From Apricaphanius iberus (Eukaryota > Chordata > Actinopteri > Cyprinodontiformes > Aphaniidae): a stretch of 64,000 nt of DNA. The position numbers and the translations under genes were made by a program. The notes beneath the pieces are model-generated. The model was not told the DNA's origin. It worked only from the letters and a program-made list of their open reading frames with translations, and searched no databases. Of this stretch, positions 1-27,939 are shown in pieces. How positions within the stretch are numbered: the first letter of the stretch is position 1; each line of letters starts with the position of its first letter. The DNA is taken from the NCBI GenBank assembly GCA_028564705.1, contig JAPXFQ010000082.1, forward strand, positions 2,480,001 through 2,544,000, written 5' to 3'.

Positions 1-276
1 TACTTCTACCACACAAAAACAATCAATGAATTGGAGGACAGGTTTTATTTTCCTCTCTGCTTGTTACAACAACTGATGGTTAATTAGATAAGAAAGAAAA
101 TATTAATAAAAATGAACATAAAACTAAAATTCCAAGTGAAAAATAGAAATTTTCTGTGAAATTATTCCACATTTTAACCAAATGTTCATGCTGTCAGTTA
201 ACTTTAACAACTACAAGTACACTAGAAATGTAGTAGCCTAATAACCGATACCAGAATTGGTATTGATGCATTCCTA
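1..276 (+). mobile_element. hAT-type MITE, copy A (left end cut by the window)
   Basis: Shares with copies B-E the internal segments around attggaggacaggttttatt, aaccgataccagaattggta and the terminal inverted repeat ending gcattcctag. The family termini read TAGGGATGCA...TGCATCCCTA, which fits small non-autonomous hAT elements. It has no coding capacity. Confidence 0.6.
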
Positions 277-647
277 GGTTACTTTACTTTACGTTACTTT
301 AAAGTTTGTGTTTAACATTAAAAAAGCAGATCAAGTTACGTAACTTTTTGACTTCTCTTTTTTGTCTGGTTTGCTCGGTCGTTTCATCTGGAAGCTGTCC
401 GCAGTGCTAATGCGTTTCACTGTCCTGGATGATAAAGCCGAGCTGTCAGAATCCTTATAATCTGCTGCCTGCCCTTCCACTCAGACACATGTGCCGGGAC
501 TTATTCTGATACTGATGACACTGAAACTGCATGTTGGGCGCTCTGCCTCTCCAACGACTTTACTAGAAAGTCATGCAGCCATACGCAGCACAACAGATGT
601 CCTTCTCATTTGCTTCTTCACTAACAAATGGAGAGAGCAAAGGATGA

Positions 648-651
<4 letters not shown>

Positions 652-725
<74 letters not shown>
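652..725. repeat. (GA)37 microsatellite upstream of plekhd1
   Basis: An uninterrupted GA run of 74 nt about 420 bp before the plekhd1 start codon. Such tracts can act as GAGA-type promoter elements or simply be neutral; only the repeat itself is seen. Confidence 0.95.
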
Positions 726-727
<2 letters not shown>

Positions 728-1023
728 CCATGGATCATATATGCCAAGAGCTGCAAGCTGAGAGTGCTGTAATCTGAATAACAGCTTTTACTGGCCGGAC
801 TATATTGACCGGCTTCAGATTTAGCAACTCCCTCCTAAAGCTTCCCTCCCTCTCTGATGTGTTCATTATGCGGATCAGACCCGTCTGCCTCCAGCTGATG
901 AGCATATTGGCAGCTGCATCATTCCACCCTGCTGCGTTATTGGGATTTGTTTGCTGCTTTTTTGTCCCTGCCTGGTATTGAAGCTGGAATTCGCCTGCAG
1001 CACCTCTGTGTGCTTGTTTCTGA

Positions 1024-18167
<17,144 letters not shown>

Positions 18168-18302
18168 GAGGAAGCATTAAAATAACCCCAAAATTTTCCT
18201 TTAGCTTCAATTCCAACAGCACAGACTTGGAAAAGATCCTGATCCCAAACCTACCATTGAAGTACACAGATCTGCTTAATGACAATTTCAAATCAGTGCA
18301 AG

Positions 18303-18350
18303 AATAAAGGAATCAGCCCAGACGATATTAAATAACTTAAGTGAAATAAA
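18303..18350 (+). promoter_or_regulatory. plekhd1: Polyadenylation signals of plekhd1
   Basis: Two AATAAA hexamers (18303-18308 and 18345-18350) lie 136 and 178 bp after the stop codon. A T-rich downstream element follows at 18378-18420. This implies a short 3' UTR. Confidence 0.6.
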
Positions 18351-18351
18351 C

Positions 18352-20019
18352 TGCTTTAAAAGGCATTTGCTCCTCAGATTTTATTTTTGTTTTTGCTTAT
18401 TTTTTGTTACACTTAAATGTTTTTGATTACCATGGAAAATACTAAAATACTGTAACAGAAAAGCAGTTATCATGATCTATTTATTTAGGGGATAAAATAT
18501 ATCCATAGAAACCTGACTCTTGGTGACTAGACAATTTCAAAAGCTTCATCTTGTTTATTTGACTCATGCCGAGTTGGAGTTGCTGCTTTAGATCATTGTC
18601 CTGCTGCATTAGCCAAGTAGGCTAATCTTTAGCCTTTTCTTGTCAATAGAAGAATTCTCATTTTCATTGTTGCAGCAAGTTATCCAGGTCCTCAAGAAGC
18701 AATGGCAACCAGAGACCATCACAATACCACCACCATGTTTGAGTGTCGCTATGAAGTTCTTTTTTATTTATTTATCTGAAATACTATTACTGCCAAGATG
18801 TTGTAGTTTTGTCTGTTGAGTTTAACCTACCTTATGTTGTCAGGCAGGTTGTGTTTATGTAAATTCTTGATTCTACATGTCCGGCTCTGATCAGGCGCGG
18901 ATAGTGAAACTCGCCCCCAAAAAAATCTTTCATAATTTTAATAATTAATAGTTAATAGTTAGTTAATAATAGTTAATTTGTAGTTCAACAAGGTGCTTCT
19001 ATTTATATATTTTTTTGGCTCAGATCACTTAGGTAGTTTAATAAGTAAAACCAAAATCCAGGCTTTTTGGATTTAATACTGTTATGTTTATCTGACATGG
19101 ATAATTGTTACATGATTTAAAAAAGTAAACGGGACCAAAACGCCAAAAAAGAAACATTTTAATGGAACTGAACCTTTGACTGTTGGGACTTTGCTCTGTT
19201 TCGTTGTGACCTGATTAGAATTTAATGGACCAAACAGTTCCAGGATCTGCAGAAGCACAAAAGCGAAACTAAGGTCCGAAAAAACCTTTGCTGTTGTTGT
19301 TTCGTGTCTTAGGGTTACAAGCAGCAGATCCCTTCATAGGTCATGCCTCAGGTGGATGTTTGAGCTGGATGCACAAGTGAAGAAGAAACAAGCCTAATTC
19401 AGATGACTCAATTAGTTTTTTATTTTACTGCACAGGTCCTTCACATCGGTTAGAGTCAGTTTGGTTTTCGTCCCTGTTCCTAAAAAGGACTTGAAGGTAA
19501 CAAGTAGTGAATATTGTATCAGATTTCTACTATCTAATTCTCTCAAAAATTATCATTTTAAAGGTTTCATTCACTTGACCCCCCCGCCAAAAAAGGCCAT
19601 AATCGATAATTATGAATGAACGATTTGTGTCATTTTCTGGGTAAAGAAATGCTCTCTCATTCCTATTTCAGGGGGATGAAGTTTTTCTGAGGAGTAGCTG
19701 TGTGGAAAACGACAGGATTACAAGTCCTACTCATTATTACTGATGATAGGCAAAAGTCCCGCCTCCGATTCGCTAACAGCAACACAACTTCAAAAAAAAA
19801 AAAATAACTAACTTAATTTTAGATTTCGCTAGTGGTGTTCCGAAGAAAAATCCTTATCCTTCACCTCTTGTTTTTCAGTGAAAAATTAAACGTTGATTGT
19901 GTTATTTCCACTAATAACAGGAGCCCAAACTCCAAATGTGTGAAGTTGCTAATGCTTAGCTTCTACTAGCAAAGACATGCTCTGCTCTCTCCTGGTCACA
20001 GAATCAATACAGCCTTCCA
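18352..20019. other. Intergenic DNA after plekhd1
   Basis: A/T-rich sequence with homopolymer runs (for example a 13-A run at 19792-19804) and no open frame with recognisable protein. I see no gene, RNA gene or clear transposon here. Confidence 0.5.
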
Positions 20020-20142
20020 GTGGGCAGTCGCCACTCTAGCCTCTCACCACCACCAGTGCGCAACGGGTGAATTGTCTTGCCCAAGGACACAACGACCGAT
20101 TAAAAGCCAAACACCTAACTCCTGAGCCAAGGTTGCCCCCAA
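20020..20142 (-). mobile_element. tRNA-derived SINE-like fragment
   Basis: On the - strand it reads ggggcaaccttggctcagga (A-box-like) and later gtgtccttgggcaagacaat and cacccgttgcgcactgg, phrases typical of a widespread fish short repeat. Truncated at the head. Confidence 0.45.
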
Positions 20143-20204
20143 TAGAAGGGACTGGCCTTTTCTGACTCACTCATTTTTGCTGTCTTTCCTTTCTGTGGCT
20201 AACG

Positions 20205-21462
20205 TTGCATTCACACCGTGAGGCGTCGTAGGCGTCAGGTTTAAATGGAAAGTCAATAGAGAAGCACACTGACACGTGTCAGGTTGTCGCACGTCACGAC
20301 ACAAGCAGATTTGCATCGCGAAAACCCTTTTCTGCCTCATTTGCGCCTCAGATTAGCGCGAATGAAGCACTTGACACAAGTCAAAAAATACATACGTCTT
20401 TTTACTGTGGTGCATTTTGTGTGTATTTTGTGTATCTTGAACATTTGCATCTCAATACGGGTCCAAAGTGAATTGGACGCACATCAAAATATGCAATTTT
20501 GTCCCGTCTCAAGCAGCTCCCGGGGGACTATGGTCTCCGAACCAACTGCGTTACGTGTTGGGCAGCTCCATGGAGCTGGGCCTCCTCCAGCATGGGTTTC
20601 AGGGAGGTAAAGACCCAGTCGAGCGGCAGTGGATGGATCCAAGGACCTGGGCCCTCGCCACCTCAGAGAACCCAGCCTATCTACCCAGTTTGAGGAGCTG
20701 TTGTCCTGCGTAGGTCCAACCTTCGCCTGCAAAGACACCAAAGACTGTGCTGAGCAGCTGTCCATCTTACTGCGGTTAGTAAAAGTGTATGATTATGTGT
20801 GCGGCGCGGGACGTGCTGTGGTGGAGCCATTGCAAGGCCTGGATCGCATTGCGGCCAAGAACTCCTCCAGGGATGCTGTCTGGGCGAGGAAGCTGTTTAT
20901 GGCCCAATTCTCTGCGAAGGAAGCAGTGCCTTTGCAGCCATAATGGCGTTTTTTATAAGACCCACCGTAAACAAAGAGCTTCCCAGTCTAAATAATTTAA
21001 CCTCTTTATAATATTTATTTTTTCCTGTCTCTGAATAGAAAACAACTGGTGTCATAGCTCCGGGTGATTAGCCACGGCGTTAATCATAATCATTTATTCA
21101 GTGTCATGCTAATACTGTGACTCCATGTCAGCCACAGCATCAGATCCCCGTCACCAGGCTCCTGATTAGTTGATGCAACACAAATTGATGCCAAAGTTCA
21201 GATTTATCAACTTCAGCAGGAGCAAAGGATAATCACGCAAGAATGCACCAAATAAAATGACGTGCGTATTTTCTGGTGTGTTAAACACCTTATTCGTGCT
21301 AATCTGACGGAGGGAGAAAAGATTTTTCACAAAGCAAATCTACTTCTCACATGATGCAGGACACTCTGACACGTGTCAGTGTGCTTCTCTTTTGACTTTA
21401 CATGCAAACCTGACTCCTACGACGCTTCAAATGCGTTCGGTCTGAATGTGCTGAAATGCAGG
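20205..21462. mobile_element. 1.26-kb DNA transposon with long imperfect TIRs
   Basis: The left arm 20208-20290 (gcattcacaccg, gcgtcgtagg, aagcacactgacacgtgtca) is inverted at 21360-21462 (tgacacgtgtcagtgtgctt, cctacgacgc, cggtctgaatgtgc). The shared arm is about 85-90 bp. The interior (about 20500-20940) is less A/T-rich than its flanks and carries overlapping open frames on both strands, including a + strand frame with FEELLSCVGPTFACKDTKD, but I do not recognise the protein. The ends resemble fish PIF/Harbinger-like non-autonomous elements; a 3-bp target duplication was not clear. Confidence 0.65.
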
Positions 21463-21469
21463 GAACAAA

Positions 21470-22630
21470 GGTTGGGGAAAATGTTCACCTGCAGTATACA
21501 TATGTAACTTAGAATGCCTGAATGTATTCAAAAAGAACAATTATTACACGGTTTCTCAGGGAATGAGACATTTAATTGATTGGAAATGAATTAAAACATA
21601 TAGCTTCTGAAGAGTTAAACAGCTTAGAACCTTTACACTACATTAAAGCTATTGCAGAAGCCTGTTGTTACATTGTAAACTTTTTGAAAAATCCTTCCTT
21701 CAATTTGATTACATTTATTAATTGGGGGGGAATTAAATCAAAAGCTCAGAAAGTATTGTTTTTTTAACAAAAAAAACCTGCCTCATAATTATTGTTTCCC
21801 CCCAAAAAAAACTTAACATAAATGAAACTGAGATATTATAGAATTTCTATTTTTGTTACCCTAATACATTGAAGCCAAACCCAGATTAGTTGTCCCTGTA
21901 CCTCTGCGTTCCTTTGGTATAAACATGACGTGACACAGAGGCCTGTTGTTTTTTTGCCGCTGGCCACTTGGCTAGAATATGACCCATATTTATCTTGCCA
22001 GTAAACATGGTGAGCATGATTGCTTCAGAGTTTACTGTTAGATAAGAGGGGCATGTTGAGGTCAAACAAGGCTTCCTAAAAATCAATGGATGCTATTTGA
22101 TAATCGATTAATTTGGAGGGATACCAGAAAAAGCCTCTTCTCTTTTCCATAATAAATGTTCCGCCAGTAAAAATGTAGCCCAAATCGATGGCTAAACCAC
22201 AGGAGAAATTGCATCCAGACACAAATGGAGTAGATTAAGAGCTGTCCAACCAGCAAATGAAGCTTTAACATAGTAGTGGTGCTGCCAACAAATGTGTGGC
22301 CAGTGAATAAGATAACCAAAGTTATTTTGGTCCAAATCCAAAATATACTGTATATAATAGGTTATAGTATATTTCTTAAAAATTTGGAGTAAAATGGTGC
22401 TACTGCAAAAAGACTAAGTTTATTTTGAAAATTCTTAGCACATCTCTACCAGGGGTCCTGATAAATCTGACTTGAACAGGATGTGAGTGTTTCCTTAAAG
22501 ACCCTCATCAACAACAATGGTCTAACCACCTTCATTTAAGAATACTTTTTTATCCAATTTTGCTATTTTACAAGTTGGAGTTAAAGTTTTAGAAAACAAA
22601 TAAAAAGCAAAAATTCTATCCATTAACATG
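21470..22630. other. Intergenic A/T-rich DNA
   Basis: Short frames only, with no recognised protein. The 21900-22330 stretch looks like old repeat-derived sequence but I cannot name the family. Confidence 0.4.
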
Positions 22631-22633
22631 AAA

Positions 22634-22804
22634 GTTGGGTGGGTGTTGGTGGTTGTGTTGTTGGGGGTTGTGGGTTTTGGGGGTTTTGTGGGTTTGTGTT
22701 TGTGTGTGGTTTGTGTTTTGTTGTTTGTTGTGTTGTTTGTTGTTTGTGTGTGTGGTGGTGTGGTGGTTGGTTTGGTGGGGGTTGGTTGTGGTGTGGTGTG
22801 TTGT
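22634..22804. repeat. 171-nt tract of only G and T on the + strand
   Basis: Every base from 22634 to 22804 is G or T. Units such as TTGGG, GTGTGG, TTTGTG and GGGGGTT recur without a fixed period. Several GGG/GGGGG runs give G-quadruplex potential on the + strand. The Pro/Thr/His-rich frame on the other strand and the Val/Cys/Trp-rich frame on this one are products of composition, not genes. Confidence 0.95.
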
Positions 22805-22809
22805 AAAGG

Positions 22810-24385
22810 AGCTGAGGAGCTTCTCTCACTTCTACTGATCAGAAAGCATGACACTGGGTGCCTTGTTGTTTCAACTCTTTGTTTTTCACATAAAGGCCTA
22901 TTTTGATGCATAGTCTGCTATCCGTTGTTATCTTTATCCAACTTACCAGGATACGGACAAGGGAACTATGGAACCGTGTGTATCCCTGAACACAGTTGTA
23001 TGGAAATTATTAAAGATTAAATCAGTTATATTGTATATCAAACAACCATATTAAAACAATCAAAGTAAATTTTTTGGGTCATACTTCATGTTTTGGTTTC
23101 ATGCTGAGCACATTTACTTTTTGGCACAGTTGTACTACTTGAAATTATACTGTTACAGTATGTTTACAAGGCTTGTGAATAAGTACTCGAAACAATTTTT
23201 TTTTTAATCACAGGATATCAGAGAGAAATGAAGTAGACATGATATAAAATTCAATTCCACCTTAAAGTTCTTTTTATTTGTCCGGTTTTGTTTGCGTTGT
23301 TGAGAACAATGATCTCATGGATGGATTCATTATCATCGTTAACCATTTCCTTACTGCTACATCGCAAACCTTTTCTGAAACAACAGTAATTAAAGAAAAC
23401 AAAACATTGAATATCCAGAAAAAAAAGAAAAAAAAGCCAACATGTACGATAAGAAGGGAAGATGGAACAATTACAGATTGATCCGCACGCTTTGATATGG
23501 ATAAAGCCGTTTTGGAACTGTGCACATTTTATTCCTTGATGCAGAAAAGCAGCTGCTTCTTCCAAGGCGCCTTCTCTCATCAGCCTATTACTGATGATAA
23601 TAAAGGATAAAAACAATGAGTATGACCAGCTTTTATACAGGTGCATTTCAGAGCGGAGACACTGTGGTTCTGTAGAAAGCTCTGTGGGAGGCTATGCGCA
23701 GTCACCCACTTGCATTCATCTCTGGAACCTGCAGCAAATAATGAAGATGAGGGATGATCAATTTAAGTGGTCACTTTTTTAATGCAGCACTACAGAAACA
23801 CATGTTGCCCCAAAGTGCCTCACACATTAAAAAATACTATTTTACTAGTGACTAGGATAACTGACTAAGCATAAGTGAGGTGCCTTGGTGGAGGTCTGTG
23901 CTCTAGTTTATCAATGTTTTTTTTTCTGTGGATCTTCGACTCACGTTTTTAATTCAATTGACTGTGTCACTTTTCTCAGATTGCAAAAGTACTAACTTCA
24001 GTCATGACATAACAGTGTAAACTTGATTTTCTCACATTTTGACTCCTTATCTGAGCATAGATCTGAACCATCAACTGTTTTTTAAATTGTATTCAGACTT
24101 CATCTCCAACAATGATTGTGTAATTGTAAAGTACATTTGGTGCATTTTAGGATAAATCTTGTGTCTCTTCATATGGAAGGTCCCTCCCCACCCCTCTCTC
24201 ATGATTATCTGCTTGGAACAGTGTCCAGTCAGCCATTAGCTTACTTATATGATGCTGTGTTTTCAATTCCCTCAGGCTTATGTTTCTGCCAAAAGCAGGT
24301 ATAAAAGATGTGACCGTCTGAAACGCTCTGCTCAGTCTGCTTTCTGGTCGCAGAGGGATATAGGGAACACCAGCTTACTGTAGGA
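22810..24385. other. Intergenic DNA
   Basis: No recognisable gene. A 131-codon open frame on the - strand (23251-23646) is low-complexity and Phe-rich around an A/T run and has no family resemblance that I can see. Confidence 0.4.
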
Positions 24386-24387
24386 AT

Positions 24388-26920
24388 ATAAAGTGCTTTG
24401 CAAAAGTAAGCCATAACTTAGATCTTTTATAACATTTTTTAGATTACAGCCAAAAAACTTTGATATATTAGGGCTGGGTGATCTGGCCTCAAATCAATAT
24501 TGCAATTATATTCGAAAGCATGTGCGGTAATGATATATATATATATATTGTGTAAAATGCTTTCAAAAAAATTCAAATACTATTCCAAAATAATGAAACA
24601 AAAAAAACTTAAGATTAAGATATTTCAAATTTAAATAAAAGCTAAATATTATGAACATAAAGTTCAAACTTTCCTGGTTACTTATTTATAAATTTAACAT
24701 TGCACAAATCATTGAATTAAAAATGCTTCAAAGTTAAACGGTTTTCCTTTTCATTAAAAGAAAAACAACAAGTTTTAAACTTAAAATATCTAGCATTAAA
24801 ACGAACACTGAACAGTATTTATATTCCTTGCATAACTGGTAAAAAGTATGTTTGGCACAGCTTGATGACATCAAAATATGTAAGGTAGGGTGGTAAAGTC
24901 AGAATCTCTACCTTTGGCTAAATTTATATAATTTCTACCTTATTCTTTTTATTTTTCCGCAATACTTCAAACTATATTATTAGGCAAAATAAATTTGTGG
25001 AGAATTGTAAGGTGGAAGCAAAATTCTATATGGGTTAAAAAAAAACAGAAAAGAGGATGATAGTAACTCTGAGATCAACCCTTCAAATGAGCGAGTCTGT
25101 TGACAAGACAAAGTTGTTCATTTGACAAATCAGGCCTTTTTTAAAATGAAATTCCTAAGGGGGTTATACGGTGGTGTGAAGAAAGCCATGTAGGAATAGA
25201 GCAAATGATCAAGAGGATGCTCTGATCCAACAGTTAATATATGTAAGTTTTTGGCCCACATGCAAAATGAAATGGTTGGTGGAAAACTATCCTCCTGAAC
25301 ACTACAAAACATGGTAGTGGTAGCATCATGCTATGGGGTTGCTGTGCTTCAACAGGGGACTTGAAATCAGCTGAAGGTATAATGACCGGAAGCTAAAAAG
25401 TAAATTATTTGGATCAAAGCATATCTCTGGAAGAGTGGTGGGAAAATCTGTAGATACGACAACTATTCCTCATGCATCAACAACTGAATTATATGGAGGA
25501 ATGGCAAGACAAAAACTTAATATTAATAAATACATTATTTCATTGGCAGATTTTTTCACTTAATTTAAGAAGCTTTATACTAAAATCAAGTATTTTAAGG
25601 ATTAGGTTAGTCTAAAGCTTCTTAAATTAAGTGAAAATATCTGCCAATTAACTAAGATAATTTGGACTTGGTAAGAGTTCTCAAAATACAACAAATATAC
25701 TTAAAATAAGATTAATAATCTAATGCATTCTGCTCTTGCTTAATATAAAAGTCTCAAAATAAGATCAAAAACACTTTTTAGCTGGAAACAAGAATTTTTT
25801 GACTTTGTTAGATGGACAGTTTTTGCAGTTATAGAGCTGAATAAAACTTAATCCTGTCAGAGGCTGAAAAAGACTCAGATTAAATGAAAAAGGGATAACC
25901 TACAGGTTAATAATTTTAAAAACAGTTACACTTTGTACATGATATTAGAAATATAGAACATAATTTAAACAATACAAGAGTATATTTTACTGCAACATAC
26001 AGTGCAATATTCTTTAGGACTATAGATACTTTTTTTCAGTTTCCTTCAAAAGTATTAAATTAAGCATTTTAGTGTTTTGTGGTGGAAAGCTAACATTGCA
26101 TATTGCCCTGAACAAACATTCCCACAATAAAGCATGGCAGTGGATGCATAGTGCTTTTCTTTTTACCATCACAGTTCAAGGGGCAGAATCTAAAGTTGTC
26201 TTTTAAACAGTCTCTGCACGCAACTGGAAAGCACTCGGACCAATCAGAGCAATGTGACTGATTCATAGCGACTGCGTGTACCTGGTGTCCTGACAACATC
26301 CCTCTACAAACGTAAAATATTGACTGGCCTAACCTATACTTAACCGAGCCAATTTTAGACCTGCTGAGGCTACAATGGAACGTGGCTAGACCAACATGCA
26401 GAGCAGAACTTATGCTACCATAGTTTGTCTTAATTTCTAGGCTATTACCTTCCAGCAAGACCCTAGAAATACACCCAGAGGTAAAATGAAATGGTTGAGC
26501 TCAAATCATATTCCTGTGCTAGACTTGCCAAGTCAAATTTCACACACAAATGTAATTGAGAAGCTGTGGCAAGAATTAAAAATTGATGTACGCAAATGAC
26601 CATCCAGTCTAACTAACTTTGGCTTATTTTGCAAAAAAGAATAAGCCAAAATTCCAGCCTGCTGAGACTTATCCTAAAATACTGTAGGGCTTCATGTACC
26701 TAAATCTCAAACCTTTCAGACATTCTTTGCGCTTCACTGTAGTGACTTCATTATTGCTGGTGTGCCACATCAGATTCCAAATGTGGTTGTAACATAACTA
26801 AATTTTAAAGACTTAGGGCTGTTTTTATCCTCTGTAAAGCACTTAAGTTACATATGACTGTGTGAAAAATGCCTAAAAGAAAAAACCAGAAAAAGCTGCC
26901 AGTTAACTATCCTCCCTATT
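24388..26920 (+). mobile_element. Scrambled Tc1-like relic with nested insertions
   Basis: Starts with a terminal phrase gtgctttgcaaaagtaagcc. An A/T-rich insertion begins near 24470 (ggctgggtgatctggcctca, a common fish MITE start). Transposase pieces follow: gaagaaagccatgtaggaat (25178 area), catggtagtggtagcatcat (25310 area), tttggatcaaagcatatctc (25410 area), and far downstream gagaagctgtggcaagaatt (26560 area). The order is partly rearranged. All copies are non-functional. Confidence 0.6.
25542..25648. repeat. Long hairpin, 41-bp arms with 25-nt loop (foldback MITE)
   Basis: The arm at 25542-25582 (ATTGGCAGATTTTTTCACTT then AATTTAAGAAGCTTTATACTA) is inverted at 25608-25648 with 39 of 41 positions matching. 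It sits inside the Tc1 debris and resembles a fish foldback MITE family. The following A/T-rich stretch with repeated aaaataagat motifs (25670-25800) is probably the rest of the same element. Confidence 0.8.
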
Positions 26921-27930
26921 CAGTCACTCCTGTAACTCGAGCCAGATTTGCATTGCTATGGCAACAGCTTCATTTTAGGGCATACTCCCATGTGTATTAA
27001 TTCCTTTCTTTTTCTTTTTTTTACACCTGGTAAATTGTAGGATTAGTGCATCCAGGCATCATCAAAATTGAAATCTAAATGGTAGCAATGTACAACAAAA
27101 CATGGGGACAATGACACATACCTGTTGACTGTAAGACAGTCACCATAATGCTGTGTTAGAGGCAGGAGGACGGATCAGAGAGTCATGTATTGGTTTGTCT
27201 TGGAGAGCTTTAGTGCTGACTCTAATTTAACATGAATAGGAAAAAAGGAGAGTCCTTGAGAGGAATTTGAAAGGGGGAATGCTTGTGGTGCAATACCTAA
27301 TGTCCTCTGCACCTTCCAGGACTGCAACGTCAGCAATGAAAAGGACAGACAAGCGTCCATCCTCTGGCTCAACTTCCAAGTTGCCTGTGCCTCTATCCGT
27401 TTTTGTACACAAACAGCCTGTCATTTGCTTGCGGGGGTCGGGACCCATTTGTGTTTAACCCTTTCCCCCAGCTTGCTTTCCCACTGACAGGAGTGTTCCC
27501 TTGAAAGCCCCCTGCAGCTGTCATGAAGTTGTGCTTCCAGAGGAACAATTACTCTTTTCATTTCAGCATTTTAGCTTTCAGTCCAGTGTCTTGAATAAGA
27601 TGAAGCTAAGGGCAAAAAGACGAAAAGGTAGTGGGTTGTATTGCCACAAAAAAAAAAAGAAAGAAAAAAAGTTCCGTCCACTCTTAATATTAAGCTGGTT
27701 CCATCAGCCTCATGAGCTTTGCAGTTAAGAAAAAACTACTGATATGGTTCATTTTCCAAATATAGCAATAATACAAACCTGGATTTGTGCACTTTAATGG
27801 GAAAAGGTCAAAAGTATAATAAAACTGATGATATGTAATTAAAAAATGTAACCTGTGTTGGAGGAAACAAGGGTAACCTGTTGAATGGTAAATGCAGGAG
27901 CCACTGATATGACCAACAGCTTACTGCAAA
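26921..27930. other. Intergenic DNA and probable 3' UTR of ccdc177
   Basis: No gene recognised. On the - strand, the sequence just beyond the ccdc177 stop lacks AATAAA; the first variant is ATTAAA (+ strand positions 27793-27798). The true end of the transcript is not visible. Confidence 0.4.
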
Positions 27931-27939
27931 GCTATGGTT

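Noticed and set aside
491..772. Frame with an (Arg-Glu)n run
   Set aside because: Translation of the GA microsatellite; no family similarity.
20284..20943. Host gene with overlapping + strand frames
   Set aside because: It is bounded by the inverted repeats of a transposon, has no splice or family support, and the frames overlap in all phases.
22522..22911. 129-codon Pro/Thr/His-rich frame on the - strand
   Set aside because: Produced by the pure G/T tract, which cannot contain stop codons on that strand in most frames.
27267..27458. Possible extra exon between plekhd1 and ccdc177
   Set aside because: No good splice pair in frame and no recognised protein.
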